This document shows positions 43,136-52,803 of a stretch of 64,000 nucleotides of DNA, in pieces. This DNA is from an uncultured Selenomonadales bacterium (GTDB taxonomy: Bacteria > Bacillota > Negativicutes > Selenomonadales > Selenomonadaceae): NCBI GenBank assembly GCA_937901445.1, contig CALDHY010000105.1, forward strand, positions 36,838-100,837. Reading direction: 5' to 3'. A program made the position numbers and the translations under genes. How positions within the stretch are numbered: position 1 is the stretch's first letter; each line of letters opens with the position of its first letter. Under the pieces are notes generated by a model. That model searched no databases, was not told the DNA's origin, and was given only the letters and a program-made list of their open reading frames with translations.

Positions 43136-43190
43136 TTAGGGACTAGGGGCTAAGGGTTAGGGATTAGGGATTAGAAAAATTTTTTAATCT
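43134..43190 (+). repeat. Heptad array (RYTARGG) after a stop codon, partial palindrome
   Basis: TTAGGGACTAGGGGCTAAGG begins 1 nt after the TAA stop, followed by three TTAGGGA words; only a short arm AAAAATTTTTTAATC is left on the other side. Confidence 0.88.
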
Positions 43191-43225
43191 TAACGTCAAA
43201 TTAAAATTGGAGGCAAATTAAAAAA

Positions 43226-44767
43226 ATGAAAATTGCTTTACTGATTGTATATTTTGCCGTATTAATTGGAATTGGCTTGTACTGCAGACGTCACGCAACG
43301 GACGTTGACGGATTTGTATTGGGCGGGCGCAGTGTCGGTCCTTGGCTTACTGCGTTTGCTTACGGCACGAGTTATTTTTCTGCAGTAGTTTTTGTAGGCT
43401 ACGCGGGACAATTCGGCTGGAAATATGGAATTGCGGCAACGTGGGCAGGTATTGGCAACGCTTTAATCGGCTCGCTTATGGCGTGGTTTATTTTGGGCAG
43501 ACGTACAAGAATAATGAGTCAACATTTGGACTCTGCAACAATGCCGCAATTTTTCGGCAAGCGTTTTGGTTCAAAGGCTTTAAAAATTGGCGCGTCGATT
43601 ATAATTTTTATTTTTATGATACCGTACACCGCCTCACTTTATAACGGCTTGTCAAGACTTTTTGGAATGGCGTTTGACATTGACTATACAATTTGTATTA
43701 CGTTAATGGCGATTTTAACGGCAATTTACGTGGTCGCCGGCGGCTACATGGCAACGGCGATAAATGATTTTATTCAAGGTATGGTAATGCTTGTTGGAAT
43801 TAGCGCGGTTATCTACGCGGTACTTGAATCAAAAGGCGGCTTTATTAACGCGTTGGACGGCTTGGCAAGAATCACTGATGAAACTGTTACAACAACGCCT
43901 GGTATTTTTTCTTCATTCTTTGGACCGGATCCAATTAATTTGTTGTTCGTGGTAATTTTAACTTCGCTCGGTACTTGGGGACTTCCTCAAATGGTACAAA
44001 AATTTTACGCAATTAAAAATGAACAGGCAATTCAAAAAGGTACAATTATTTCAACAATGTTTGCGTTTGTAGTTGCGGGCGGCTGCTACTTTTTGGGCGG
44101 ATTCGGCAGATTGTTTTCAGACCAAGTTGACATAAAAGCAAACGGCTTCGATTCAATTATTCCTACAATGTTATCGGGACTTTCTGAAAGTATGATCGCG
44201 CTTGTAGTAATTTTGGTTTTATCTGCGTCAATGTCAACGCTGTCATCGTTGGTTATCGCGTCCAGTTCAACTTTGACAATCGACTTAATCAAAGACAACA
44301 TTATTAAAAATATGAGTCAATCTGCGCAGGTTTTATATATGCGCGGCTTAATCGTGGTATTTATTGCAATTTCGGCGGTACTTGCACTGATTCAATATAC
44401 AAGCTCTGTAACATTCATCGCGCAGTTAATGGGCGTCAGTTGGGGCGCAATGGCGGGCGCGTTTCTTGCGCCGTTTATGTATTCGCTGTACTCAAAAAAA
44501 GTTACAACTGCTTCTTGTTGGGTGTGCTTTATTTTTGCAAGTGTTTTAATGATTGCAAATATGTTAATTCGCCCGGAATTTCCCGCAATTCTTCAATCGC
44601 CGATTAACGCGGGCGCGTTTGCTATGCTTGCCGGTTTAATTATCGTGCCGGTTGTCAGCGCGGTTACTCCTGCGCCTGATAAAAATCTTGTCGATAATGC
44701 CTTCACTTGCTACGACAAAGAAACTACCGTACCTGTCAGCGTTGCTCTCGGCAAGGAGGGTAAATAG
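43226..44767 (+). CDS. Sodium:solute symporter (SSS family)
   Basis: 513 residues, about 13 membrane helices with the SSS fold. Helix motifs: FVLGGRSVGPWLTAFAYGTS, GGYMATAINDFIQGMVM and ASMSTLSSLVIASSSTLTIDL. Family members take up proline, pantothenate, sugars or acetate with sodium. It is closest in general outline to the PutP/acetate type, but specificity cannot be assigned. The TAG stop opens a palindrome. Ribosome site GGAGGCAA. Confidence 0.9.
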   Translation: MKIALLIVYFAVLIGIGLYCRRHATDVDGFVLGGRSVGPWLTAFAYGTSYFSAVVFVGYAGQFGWKYGIAATWAGIGNALIGSLMAWFILGRRTRIMSQHLDSATMPQFFGKRFGSKALKIGASIIIFIFMIPYTASLYNGLSRLFGMAFDIDYTICITLMAILTAIYVVAGGYMATAINDFIQGMVMLVGISAVIYAVLESKGGFINALDGLARITDETVTTTPGIFSSFFGPDPINLLFVVILTSLGTWGLPQMVQKFYAIKNEQAIQKGTIISTMFAFVVAGGCYFLGGFGRLFSDQVDIKANGFDSIIPTMLSGLSESMIALVVILVLSASMSTLSSLVIASSSTLTIDLIKDNIIKNMSQSAQVLYMRGLIVVFIAISAVLALIQYTSSVTFIAQLMGVSWGAMAGAFLAPFMYSLYSKKVTTASCWVCFIFASVLMIANMLIRPEFPAILQSPINAGAFAMLAGLIIVPVVSAVTPAPDKNLVDNAFTCYDKETTVPVSVALGKEGK

Positions 44768-44842
44768 GGACTAAGGGCTAGGGACTAAGGATTAGGGAAC
44801 TAGCCCCTAACCCCTAATCCTTGTATCCTAATCCCTAATGAG
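44765..44842 (+). repeat. Heptad palindrome (RYTARGG) opening with the symporter stop codon
   Basis: TAGGGACTAAGGGCTAGGGA, ACTAAGGATTAGGG, centre GGAACTAGCC, then CCTAACCCCTAATCC arms. The TAG stop is the first repeat TAG. Confidence 0.92.
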
Positions 44843-44864
44843 CGACTGAAAGGAGCGAATCTCA

Positions 44865-45257
44865 ATGCCCGCTTTAAGTTGGCTCGGCAAAGATAAAAAA
44901 ATTTCCTTCGATATAAGAATTGATGAAATTGACATTGACAACAATAAATTTGCGTCAAGCACTTTGACTTTAGACAGGGCGAAAGAATATCAAGAAATTT
45001 TGGATACCAAAACGCCCGCCGAAATTGTCGGAAATATGCGCGCGGACGAATTCGACAATTTGAATTTACAAACTTTGCCCTTGTACATTCGGCAGATTAA
45101 AAATGAAATCGTCGAGCTTAACGATACGTACCGCAAAGAATATTTTAACCAACTTATAACAACCAAAAAATTTTTCACTTTACAAAAAACCTTCCTTGCC
45201 TTAAAATATCTTCAGATAAAAATTTTAGGAGAGTATTTTTTAGGAGGGTTTAACTGA
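44865..45257 (+). CDS. 130-residue protein of unknown function, upstream of rubrerythrin
   Basis: No signal peptide or clear membrane helix. Two parts: a compact strand-rich start ([20 protein letters not shown]) and a helical second half ([39 protein letters not shown]). Unrecognised. The stop TGA overlaps the ATG of the rubrerythrin gene (TGATG), so translation is coupled; a link to oxygen or peroxide defence is plausible but unproved. Ribosome site AAAGGAGCG. Confidence 0.6.
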   Translation: MPALSWLGKDKKISFDIRIDEIDIDNNKFASSTLTLDRAKEYQEILDTKTPAEIVGNMRADEFDNLNLQTLPLYIRQIKNEIVELNDTYRKEYFNQLITTKKFFTLQKTFLALKYLQIKILGEYFLGGFN

Positions 45258-45799
45258 TGGCGAAATATGTATGCAGTGTTTGCGGATACGTCTATGAAGG
45301 CGATGAGCCGCCGATTGAATGCCCAATTTGTAAAGCTCCTGCCGAAAAATTCAACAAGCAAGAAGGCGAATTGGTTTTTGCAGATGAACACGTTGTAGGC
45401 GTTGCAAAGGGCGTAGATGAAAAAATACTTGAAGGCTTGCGTCAAAACTTTACCGGCGAATGTACCGAAGTTGGAATGTATTTGGCAATGAGCCGCGCCG
45501 CGCACCGTGAAGGTTATCCTGAAATTGGCGAGGCGTTCCGCCGTTATGCACTTGAAGAGGCTGAACACGCCGCCAAATTTGCTGAACTTTTGGGCGAAGT
45601 TGTAAGCGCGTCAACTAAAGAAAATCTTGAAAAGCGCGTTGCTGCCGAGCACGGAGCTTGTCAAGGCAAAAAAGATTTGGCTGTACTTGCAAAGAAACTC
45701 AACCTTGATGCAATTCACGACACTGTACACGAAATGGCAAAAGATGAAGCGCGTCACGGCAAAGGCTTTAAAGGCTTGCTCGACCGCTATTTCAAATAA
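45257..45799 (+). CDS. Reverse rubrerythrin (NADH peroxidase-type)
   Basis: 180 residues with an N-terminal rubredoxin-type iron site ([17 protein letters not shown]) followed by a ferritin-like di-iron four-helix domain ([38 protein letters not shown]). The domain order is reversed compared with classical rubrerythrin, as in the clostridial oxygen-inducible form that reduces peroxide with NADH. Suggests an anaerobe coping with oxygen. Confidence 0.93.
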   Translation: MAKYVCSVCGYVYEGDEPPIECPICKAPAEKFNKQEGELVFADEHVVGVAKGVDEKILEGLRQNFTGECTEVGMYLAMSRAAHREGYPEIGEAFRRYALEEAEHAAKFAELLGEVVSASTKENLEKRVAAEHGACQGKKDLAVLAKKLNLDAIHDTVHEMAKDEARHGKGFKGLLDRYFK

Positions 45800-45827
45800 G
45801 AAAATTTTTCGTACCAAATAAAAAGAA

Positions 45828-45860
45828 ACTCCTACTGCAAAATTGCGGCAGGAGTTTTTT
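45828..45860 (+). terminator. Terminator after rubrerythrin
   Basis: 11-bp stem ACTCCTACTGC/GCGGCAGGAGT (one mismatch), loop AAAATT, then TTTTTT. Confidence 0.9.
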
Positions 45861-45878
45861 GGTTGCATAAAAAATTTT

Positions 45879-45907
45879 TTGACGATTTGCCTTGCTTGCT
45901 GTATAAT
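45879..45907 (+). promoter_or_regulatory. Promoter of the 46005 coiled-coil protein gene
   Basis: TTGACG, 17-bp spacer, perfect TATAAT; start near 45914. The 90-nt leader that follows can form a two-level stem: CCGCC (45928-45932) with GGCGG (45977-45981), and inside it CGCC (45942-45945) with GGCG (45957-45960). Confidence 0.8.
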
Positions 45908-46004
45908 CAGCTTGAAATTAAATAAAACCGCCAAAACAAATCGCCAAAATAATATAGGCGAATTATAAAATACTCCGGCGGAATTGTCAAAGGAGGTTTT
46001 TAAA

Positions 46005-46277
46005 ATGACAGAAGTTGAAAGAATGCACGAAGAAAGAATTAACGCCCTTGATAGGCGCGTTGATGTACTTTCCCAAAAAGTTGATGACTTCATTGCAGAA
46101 TCAAGGGCAGACCGCGCAGAAACTAAACAAAGGCTGGCTGCAATGGAACAACGTATGGACGCAATGAATCAGCGTATAGACAATGCAATTACAAGTTTCA
46201 AAAATTTAACCTTTGCCGCAATGTTCGGTATCGCCGGATTGTCAATCGCTGTAATTGTTGCAGTGGCTCTCAAGTAA
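46005..46277 (+). CDS. Coiled-coil, C-terminal membrane-anchored small protein
   Basis: 90 residues from the ATG at 46005 with a strong AAAGGAGG. A charged coiled coil (HEERINALDRRVDVLSQKVD, RQRLAAMEQRMDAMNQR) ends in one membrane helix (FAAMFGIAGLSIAVIVAVAL), similar to the layout of XhlA-type proteins and other phage-derived or host anchors. Small, own promoter, leader and terminator. Function unknown. Confidence 0.65.
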   Translation: MTEVERMHEERINALDRRVDVLSQKVDDFIAESRADRAETKQRLAAMEQRMDAMNQRIDNAITSFKNLTFAAMFGIAGLSIAVIVAVALK

Positions 46278-46298
46278 AATTAATCTTTCAAAAAAAAT

Positions 46299-46327
46299 TA
46301 AGCCCGCCACAATTCGACGGGCTTTTT
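46299..46327. terminator. Bidirectional terminator between 46005 gene and metQ
   Basis: Stem AAGCCCG/CGGGCTT with an 11-nt loop, A run before and T run after, working for both convergent genes. Confidence 0.9.
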
Positions 46328-46351
46328 TAGTTTGCAGAAAAAATTTTTAAA

Positions 46352-47191
46352 TCAGAAAGCGGGAACTATTGCGCCTTTGTATTTTTCGTTAATAAAGTTT
46401 TTGACTTTGTCAGATTGAAGAGTTTTAATTAAAGCTTGAATTTCGGGGCGATTTTCGTCGCCGTCACGAACAGTAACGATATTGACGTAGGGTGAAGTTT
46501 TATCTTCCATGAAAAGTGCGTCATTGACAGGATTTAAATTGGCGTTCATTGCAAAGTTGGTATTGATAACCGAAATATCGACGTCGTCAAGCGTGCGCGG
46601 AAGTTGCGCGGCTTCAATTTCCTGTATCTGTAAATCGTTGTTATTGCTGATAATATCTTGAACAGTTGCCATTTCGCCGACGCCCTCGCGCAGAGTAATT
46701 AAACCGGCTTTATCCAAAAGTAAAAGTGCGCGCCCGCCGTTTGTAGCGTCATTGGGGATTGAAACTTTGCCGCCAAAAGGAACGTCCTCAAGTTTTTGGA
46801 TTTTTGAAGAATAAATTCCCATTGGTTCAACGTGAACGCCGCCTGCGTTTTTGAGTTTCATTTCAGTATGTTCTTTTACAAAATCGTTAAGGTAGGGTTC
46901 ATGCTGGAAAAAGTTTGCGTCAAGTTCGCCGTCGTTTAGCGCAATATTCGGCTGTACGTAGTCATTGAATTCAACAATTTCAAGCGTTACGCCTTTTTCT
47001 TTCAAGTCAGATTTAATTTCTTCCAAAATTTCGGCGTGCGGTACGGGCGTTGCGCCAATTTTTACCGTTGCCTCAAGTTTAGCATCGCCGCCGGTGTTTG
47101 CGGCAGGTTCATTGCCTCCGCTGTCTCCGCCGCAACCGGTAAAAACTAAACTTACTGCAAGTCCCAACATTGCCAAAAAACTTTTTTTCAT
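46352..47191 (-). CDS. metQ: Methionine ABC transporter substrate-binding lipoprotein MetQ
   Basis: 279 residues from the ATG at 47191 (TTGGAGG upstream). Signal peptide with lipobox FTGCGG, then NlpA/MetQ fold (KIGATPVPHAEILEEIK, DANFFQHEPYL, VSIPNDATNGGRALLLL). Binds methionine for import. No metN or metI ATPase/permease genes in this window; orphan lipoproteins of this family are common. Alternative ligands are possible. Confidence 0.92.
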   Translation of the reverse strand: MKKSFLAMLGLAVSLVFTGCGGDSGGNEPAANTGGDAKLEATVKIGATPVPHAEILEEIKSDLKEKGVTLEIVEFNDYVQPNIALNDGELDANFFQHEPYLNDFVKEHTEMKLKNAGGVHVEPMGIYSSKIQKLEDVPFGGKVSIPNDATNGGRALLLLDKAGLITLREGVGEMATVQDIISNNNDLQIQEIEAAQLPRTLDDVDISVINTNFAMNANLNPVNDALFMEDKTSPYVNIVTVRDGDENRPEIQALIKTLQSDKVKNFINEKYKGAIVPAF

Positions 47192-47230
47192 TGAAAAAAC
47201 CTCCAATAAAATTATTTCAAACACGCGGGT

Positions 47231-47259
47231 ATTTTACTAATTTTAATAATTTATTGCAA
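47231..47259 (-). promoter_or_regulatory. Promoter of metQ
   Basis: Minus strand TTGCAA, 17-bp spacer, TAAAAT, about 40 bp ahead of the ATG. A GCAACT..AGTTGC dyad (47288-47303) lies upstream; no SAM riboswitch is visible. Confidence 0.7.
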
Positions 47260-47390
47260 GAATTTTAATATTGAATTTTTATGGCAGGGCAACTGCAAAG
47301 TTGCAATTTTGCCGACAAATTGTAAAGGATTTTTTTATAAAAATGTCAAATTGATACAGCCGAAAATTTTAAAAATTTCGAGGTGGTATG

Positions 47391-49103
47391 ATGTCGGAAC
47401 TGAATTTAAAAACCGTTGACAGCATCGAAGGAAATTTTTTTGTGCCTTCGTACCAGCGCGGTTATCGTTGGACTGAAAAGGAAGTTGTCAGACTTTTGGA
47501 CGACGTTTATAATTTGCTTGACCACGAAAATATTAATTCGCTAAGAAATTCAAAAGATTATTGCCTTCAACCTATCGTTGTAAAAAAAATTGCCGAAAAT
47601 AATTTTACGGTTATTGACGGGCAACAACGCTTGACTACAATTTTTATTTTGTACAAATTTATGAACTCGGATACAAATTTTAGTTTGACTTACGAAACTC
47701 GGCGAAAATCAGCGGATTTTTTGGAAAATATGAATTTGAGTTTGCAGGAAGAAAACATAGATTTTTATTTTATGGCGAATGCTTACAATGCGATTGAAAA
47801 TTGGTTTAACGAAAAAATTCAAGCCGCCTCCACAAATTTACGCACTTTGCGCCGCCGCTTTGAAAATCTTTTTACCGAAAACGTCAAAATTATTTGGTAT
47901 GAAGTGGACGACGCGGAAGACGGCGCGGCACTTTTTACGCGGCTGAATATAGGAAAAATCCCGCTTACAAATGCCGAACTCGTCAAGGCAATGTTTCTTA
48001 GCCGCAGCAACAAAAATCTTAACGAACAGAAACAACAGGAAATTGCTTTGCAGTGGGATAATCTTGAAAAAGAATTGCACAACGATTCGCTGTGGTATTT
48101 TTTAACCAACAGTTCACCGGAAAATTATCAAACGCGCATTGATTTAATTTTGGATTTAATCGCCGGAAAAAATATCAGCGACAAAGATACTTATGCAACT
48201 TTCTTTTACTTCGACAAATTGCGCACGGAAAAAAATTTTGAGGAAGTTTGGCAGGAAATACGCAAAACTTTTTTGTTGCTGAAAGATTGGTATGAGTACC
48301 ACGATTTTTATCACAAGATAGGCTATTTAATTTCTTCCGGCTACAAAAATCTTGCCGCAATTTACAAAGAATCCAAAGGCAAGACTACAAGCGAATTTTC
48401 ACGGCGGCTGAAAGAAATTATTTGTGACAGCGTGAAATTGGACGCGGGCGAAAATTATTCTGATTGGAATTATGAAAACGACAAAGAAAAAATCCGGCGG
48501 CTGTTACTTTTGTTTAATGTTGAATCCGTGCGCCAAAATTCAGAAAAGGCGTATTGGTTCCCTTTCGATAAATTTAAATTCGTTGACGAAAATAAAAATT
48601 CTTGGAGCTTGGAGCATATCCACGCGGTAAACTCCGGCGAAAAAGGCACTCAAGAAAATTGGCGGGAATGGCTTAAACTTCACAAAATTTCGCTTGAAAA
48701 TCTTGCTGAAGATAATTCTGATTTAATTTCAGAAATTGATAAACTTTTGAACCAAAAAGAATTTCGTTACAGCGTGTTTACCTCTTTGCAAGAAAAAATT
48801 CTGCAAAAATTTTCGCCCGCCGGAGACAATGAAGAATACATAAATTCCATTGCAAATCTTGCTTTGATAAAGTGCGCCGAAAATTCCGCGCTCGGCAATT
48901 CCACTTTCGACGTTAAACGCAACGCAATTATTCAAATGGATATGCACGGCGAATTTATCCCGTTCTGTACAAAAATGGCTTTTCTGAAATATTATACAAA
49001 GTCTGAAAAAAATCAAATCCACTTTTGGTCGCAGATTGACAGAGCCGCCTACCTTGAGGCAATTAACGATACTTTAAAAGAATATTTGACAAAACCTGTT
49101 TAA
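47391..49103 (+). CDS. DUF262/DUF1524 protein, GmrSD-like
   Basis: 570 residues, start preceded by GAGGTGG. N-terminal DUF262 (ParB/Srx-like) domain with PSYQRGYRWTEKEVVRLLDD and FTVIDGQQRLTTIFILYKF, and a C-terminal HNH nuclease of the DUF1524 type (SLEHIHAVNSGEKGT, IANLALIKCAENSALGN, DVKRNAII). GmrSD-type proteins cleave modified DNA and are anti-phage. Here it is the first of two such genes in tandem. Confidence 0.9.
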   Translation: MSELNLKTVDSIEGNFFVPSYQRGYRWTEKEVVRLLDDVYNLLDHENINSLRNSKDYCLQPIVVKKIAENNFTVIDGQQRLTTIFILYKFMNSDTNFSLTYETRRKSADFLENMNLSLQEENIDFYFMANAYNAIENWFNEKIQAASTNLRTLRRRFENLFTENVKIIWYEVDDAEDGAALFTRLNIGKIPLTNAELVKAMFLSRSNKNLNEQKQQEIALQWDNLEKELHNDSLWYFLTNSSPENYQTRIDLILDLIAGKNISDKDTYATFFYFDKLRTEKNFEEVWQEIRKTFLLLKDWYEYHDFYHKIGYLISSGYKNLAAIYKESKGKTTSEFSRRLKEIICDSVKLDAGENYSDWNYENDKEKIRRLLLLFNVESVRQNSEKAYWFPFDKFKFVDENKNSWSLEHIHAVNSGEKGTQENWREWLKLHKISLENLAEDNSDLISEIDKLLNQKEFRYSVFTSLQEKILQKFSPAGDNEEYINSIANLALIKCAENSALGNSTFDVKRNAIIQMDMHGEFIPFCTKMAFLKYYTKSEKNQIHFWSQIDRAAYLEAINDTLKEYLTKPV

Positions 49104-49115
49104 CGAGGGCTTACT

Positions 49116-51284
49116 ATGCAGAAATTTAATTTTAAGGATATTTTTACTTCGGCGATTAAAATTGGCGACCAAAAAATTCGCGTACAAAAAATTATTATCC
49201 CGATAATTCAGCGGGACTACGCGCAGGGCAGAAATACTTCAACGATTAAGCGCGTCCGCAAAAATTTTCTCAACGCACTTTTTGACGCCGTGACGAAAAA
49301 GCCAATAACGTTAGATTTTATTTACGGCGATTTAAATGATAACGGAATTTTAACGCCGCTTGACGGTCAACAACGCCTTACAACTTTATTTTTGCTTTAC
49401 TGGTACGCCGCCAAAAAAGAAAAAATCGACGCCGCAAAGTACAGTTTTCTAAAATATTTTTCCTACGAAACGCGCCCCGATACGCGGGATTTTTGCGCAG
49501 ATTTAATAAATTTTCAGCCGAAATTTAAAGACAAACTTTCAAACGAAATTCAAGATCAAGCGTGGTTCCCGCTAAGTTGGAAAAAAGACCCTTCAATTAA
49601 CGCAATGCTTGAAATGCTCGACGCTATCAACGGCAAATTTTCCGGCGTGCAAAATATTTGGCAAAAACTTGAAAACAACGCAATTTCGTTTTATTTTTTG
49701 CCAATCAAAGATATGGGCTTGACTGACGAAATTTATATTACGATGAATTCGCGCGGCAAGCTTTTAACTGATTTTGAACACTTTAAGGCGGAATTTAAAA
49801 GCCGCCTCGATAATTTCGACGCCGCAATTTCCAACAGAATTGTACAAAAAATCGATACCGTTTGGACTGATATGCTCTGGCAGTACCGCGACGATAAAAA
49901 TTTGATTGACAGCGGCTTTTTAAATTATTTTAAATTTCTTTGTGATATTTTGCTGTACAAGAAAAACGACACGCCCCAAAATTCCAGCCGTGAGAGTTTT
50001 TTTGATTTACTGGACGAATTTTTTTCCGGCAAAGTCAAAGAAAATCTTGAGTTTATGGAAAAGTCTTTTGACTGTTGGTGCGATATTGACATTGGAAAAT
50101 TTTTTGGCGAAAGAGTTTCACGCGGCAGCAAAAGTAAAAACCTTGAAAATATTTCACAACCAGGCAAAATTATTTTGTACTTTGATAAAACTAACCTTTT
50201 TGAAGATTGCGTAAAATCTGCCGGTAAAAATTTTTCGCTCGGCAAAACCATTATGTTGTACGCCTTCACTTTTTACCTTTGCAACAAAGAAAAAATTTCG
50301 GATAAAAATTTTCGCCGCAGAATCAGAATTGTAAATAATTTGGTAAATAATTCTGTCGGTGCTGAACTTAGTGACAGTGAGGCGCGGCAGGGCGGAAACC
50401 GTTTGCCTGCAATATTGAAACAAATTGAAAGTATTTTGATTGACGAAAAAATTATTGTGCTCGGTCCCAATTTCAACGATTATCAACTCAAGGAAGAACA
50501 ACAAAAAATTGAATGGCTTGCCAAAAATCCCAATTACGCCGAATCGCTTTTTGAGCTGGAAGATCATTATCTTTTGTACGGGCAAATTGGAATTATCGGC
50601 TTGGAAAATCCCCAAAATTTTAAGCGGTTTATTTTGCTTTTCAGTTTAGATTATGATTTAATAGCGCGGGCTTTTTTGTCCGGTTGGGATTATTTTCAGC
50701 ATAAAAAGCAACTTTACCAATTCGGCGCAGCCTTGCCTGTTTCATGGCAAAATCTTTTTCATTTCAGTTCATACAATGAAAATTATAAAAGCACGGCAGA
50801 ATATTTAAACGCGTTTTTGGATGAAACAGATTTTTTCACTGAAGATTTTTTGAATGAAATGATTGACAACTATTTGAAGAATCAGCGGAATTGGAAAAGA
50901 TTTGAATGGAGTTATTATTATGTCAATTATCCTGAATTCAGAATCGGGCGATACGGCAAATATTTTTGGAAAAATTTTGAGGATCAGCCGTATTTAATTT
51001 TGGCGTGGGTAACCGGCGAAAGAAAATCTGAAAAAGCTTATCAACCGTTTTTGCGGGCGATTGTTGACGAAGAAACTTTTCAAAATTATTATAATCCTGT
51101 TTCGGAGCGGCTGGAATTTAACAAATATTTCATTGCGTGCGAAAATGATTCTTACGTTGTCAAGGAAATTGAAAGCGGCAAAGAAATTGACAGACTGAAA
51201 ATTAAGCAAGATAATGGAATTGACACTGAAGACAGAATCCAAAAATTTAAAATTTGGAACAAGAAAAATAAATATTGCGTTTAG
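49116..51284 (+). CDS. DUF262-domain protein, second of a tandem pair
   Basis: 722 residues. N-terminal DUF262 domain (VQKIIIPIIQRDYAQGRNTS, TPLDGQQRLTTLFLLYWYA) and a long Tyr/Phe-rich C-terminal region with no HNH triad I can see. It starts 12 nt behind the first DUF262 gene, so the two form one operon. The DGQQR motif shows the same NTP-linked active site, so the partner could supply nuclease while this one senses. The neighbouring gatB is housekeeping, 12 nt further. Confidence 0.8.
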   Translation: MQKFNFKDIFTSAIKIGDQKIRVQKIIIPIIQRDYAQGRNTSTIKRVRKNFLNALFDAVTKKPITLDFIYGDLNDNGILTPLDGQQRLTTLFLLYWYAAKKEKIDAAKYSFLKYFSYETRPDTRDFCADLINFQPKFKDKLSNEIQDQAWFPLSWKKDPSINAMLEMLDAINGKFSGVQNIWQKLENNAISFYFLPIKDMGLTDEIYITMNSRGKLLTDFEHFKAEFKSRLDNFDAAISNRIVQKIDTVWTDMLWQYRDDKNLIDSGFLNYFKFLCDILLYKKNDTPQNSSRESFFDLLDEFFSGKVKENLEFMEKSFDCWCDIDIGKFFGERVSRGSKSKNLENISQPGKIILYFDKTNLFEDCVKSAGKNFSLGKTIMLYAFTFYLCNKEKISDKNFRRRIRIVNNLVNNSVGAELSDSEARQGGNRLPAILKQIESILIDEKIIVLGPNFNDYQLKEEQQKIEWLAKNPNYAESLFELEDHYLLYGQIGIIGLENPQNFKRFILLFSLDYDLIARAFLSGWDYFQHKKQLYQFGAALPVSWQNLFHFSSYNENYKSTAEYLNAFLDETDFFTEDFLNEMIDNYLKNQRNWKRFEWSYYYVNYPEFRIGRYGKYFWKNFEDQPYLILAWVTGERKSEKAYQPFLRAIVDEETFQNYYNPVSERLEFNKYFIACENDSYVVKEIESGKEIDRLKIKQDNGIDTEDRIQKFKIWNKKNKYCV

Positions 51285-51296
51285 GAGGAATTTATT

Positions 51297-52745
51297 TTGA
51301 AATATGAAGCGGTAATAGGGCTGGAAATTCACAGCGAATTGAAAACTGCAACAAAAATTTTCTGCGGCTGCGCGACGACTTTTGGCGCGGAACAAAATAC
51401 TCATACTTGTCCCGTTTGTTTGGGACTTCCGGGCGTTTTGCCTACGATTAATCGCCGCGTTGTAGAATTTGCGATTAAAGCCGGACTTGCCACGAATTGC
51501 AAAATTAACAAGTACAGCAAATTTGACAGAAAAAATTATTATTATCCCGACCTGCCCAAAAATTGGCAAACTTCGCAGTACGATTTACCCATTGCCTACG
51601 AAGGACAAGTTGAAATTGAAGTTGACGGCGAAAGAAAAATTGTGCGCTTAACCCGTATTCATATGGAAGAAGACGCGGGCAAACTCGTTCACAGCGGCAC
51701 GACAATTAAAGATTCTGCAACTTCAAACGTTGACTATAACCGCACGGGCGTACCGCTGATTGAAATTGTTTCTGAACCTGATATGCATTCGGCGGCAGAG
51801 GCGCGCGCCTACATGGAAAAAATTAAAGCGATTCTTGAATATATCGACGTGTCAAATTGCCGTATGGAAGAAGGCAACCTTCGCGCAGATATTAACGTTT
51901 CATTGCGTCCCGTTGGAAGTGACAAACTCGGCACTCGTACCGAAATGAAAAATATAAATTCGTTTAAAGCGTTGGAAGATGCGATAAATTACGAAATTGA
52001 AAGACAAGCTGAAGTTTTGGACGACGGCGGCAAAATTATTCAAGAAACGCGCACTTGGAACCCCGAAAAGGGAATTACTCAATCAATGCGCAACAAAGAA
52101 AACGCGCACGATTACAGATATATGCCGGAGCCGGATTTACCGCCGATTATTACAACCGATGAAGAAATTGAAAACTTCAGAAAATCACTGCCTGAATTGC
52201 CTGACGCCCGCCGCGCCCGCTTGATAAATGATTTGGGACTTTCAGAATATGACGCAGGAATTATCACAAGTTCCCGCGCAATGGCTGAATATTTCGATAC
52301 AGTTGTACAAAACGGCGCGGACGCAAAACTTGCCGCCAACTGGATTATGAGCGACCTTTCAAAAAATCTTAACGCCGAAAATTTGACAATAGAAAATTCG
52401 CCCGTTGACGCCAAACGCCTTGCCGAAATGATTTTGCTGATTCAAAAAGGCACAATCAGCGGCAAAATTGCAAAAACTGTTTTTGTTGAAATGTGGAAGT
52501 CTAAAGATTCGCCTGAAAAAATCGTCAAGGATAAAGGGCTTGTACAAATTACAGACACTTCAGCGATTGAGGGAATTGTTGACGAAGTTATTTCAAAAAA
52601 TCAAAAAGCCGTCGAAGAATACCGCGCAGGCAAGAAAAAAGCTATTGGCGCACTTGTCGGGCAAATTATGAAGGCAACCAAAGGCAAGGCTAATCCTCAA
52701 ATGGTTAATGAACTTCTTGCAAAAAAATTGGAGAGCAACTTTTAA
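51297..52745 (+). CDS. gatB: Asp/Glu-tRNA amidotransferase subunit B
   Basis: 482 residues from a TTG start with AGGAGG ([20 protein letters not shown]). Cys-rich zinc site [21 protein letters not shown], the kinase-like core [19 protein letters not shown] and C-terminal tRNA-binding YqeY-like tail. Transfers amide to misacylated Glu-tRNAGln or Asp-tRNAAsn. gatC and gatA are not adjacent, an unusual separation. Confidence 0.97.
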   Translation: MKYEAVIGLEIHSELKTATKIFCGCATTFGAEQNTHTCPVCLGLPGVLPTINRRVVEFAIKAGLATNCKINKYSKFDRKNYYYPDLPKNWQTSQYDLPIAYEGQVEIEVDGERKIVRLTRIHMEEDAGKLVHSGTTIKDSATSNVDYNRTGVPLIEIVSEPDMHSAAEARAYMEKIKAILEYIDVSNCRMEEGNLRADINVSLRPVGSDKLGTRTEMKNINSFKALEDAINYEIERQAEVLDDGGKIIQETRTWNPEKGITQSMRNKENAHDYRYMPEPDLPPIITTDEEIENFRKSLPELPDARRARLINDLGLSEYDAGIITSSRAMAEYFDTVVQNGADAKLAANWIMSDLSKNLNAENLTIENSPVDAKRLAEMILLIQKGTISGKIAKTVFVEMWKSKDSPEKIVKDKGLVQITDTSAIEGIVDEVISKNQKAVEEYRAGKKKAIGALVGQIMKATKGKANPQMVNELLAKKLESNF

Positions 52746-52803
52746 AACGCTTTAATTTAATTCCGCGTTTTGAACGAGTAAAATTTTGGAGGTGGTGAAA
52801 TTG

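Noticed and set aside
47191..47390. SAM or T-box riboswitch before metQ
   Set aside because: Only a short dyad; leader too short for either class
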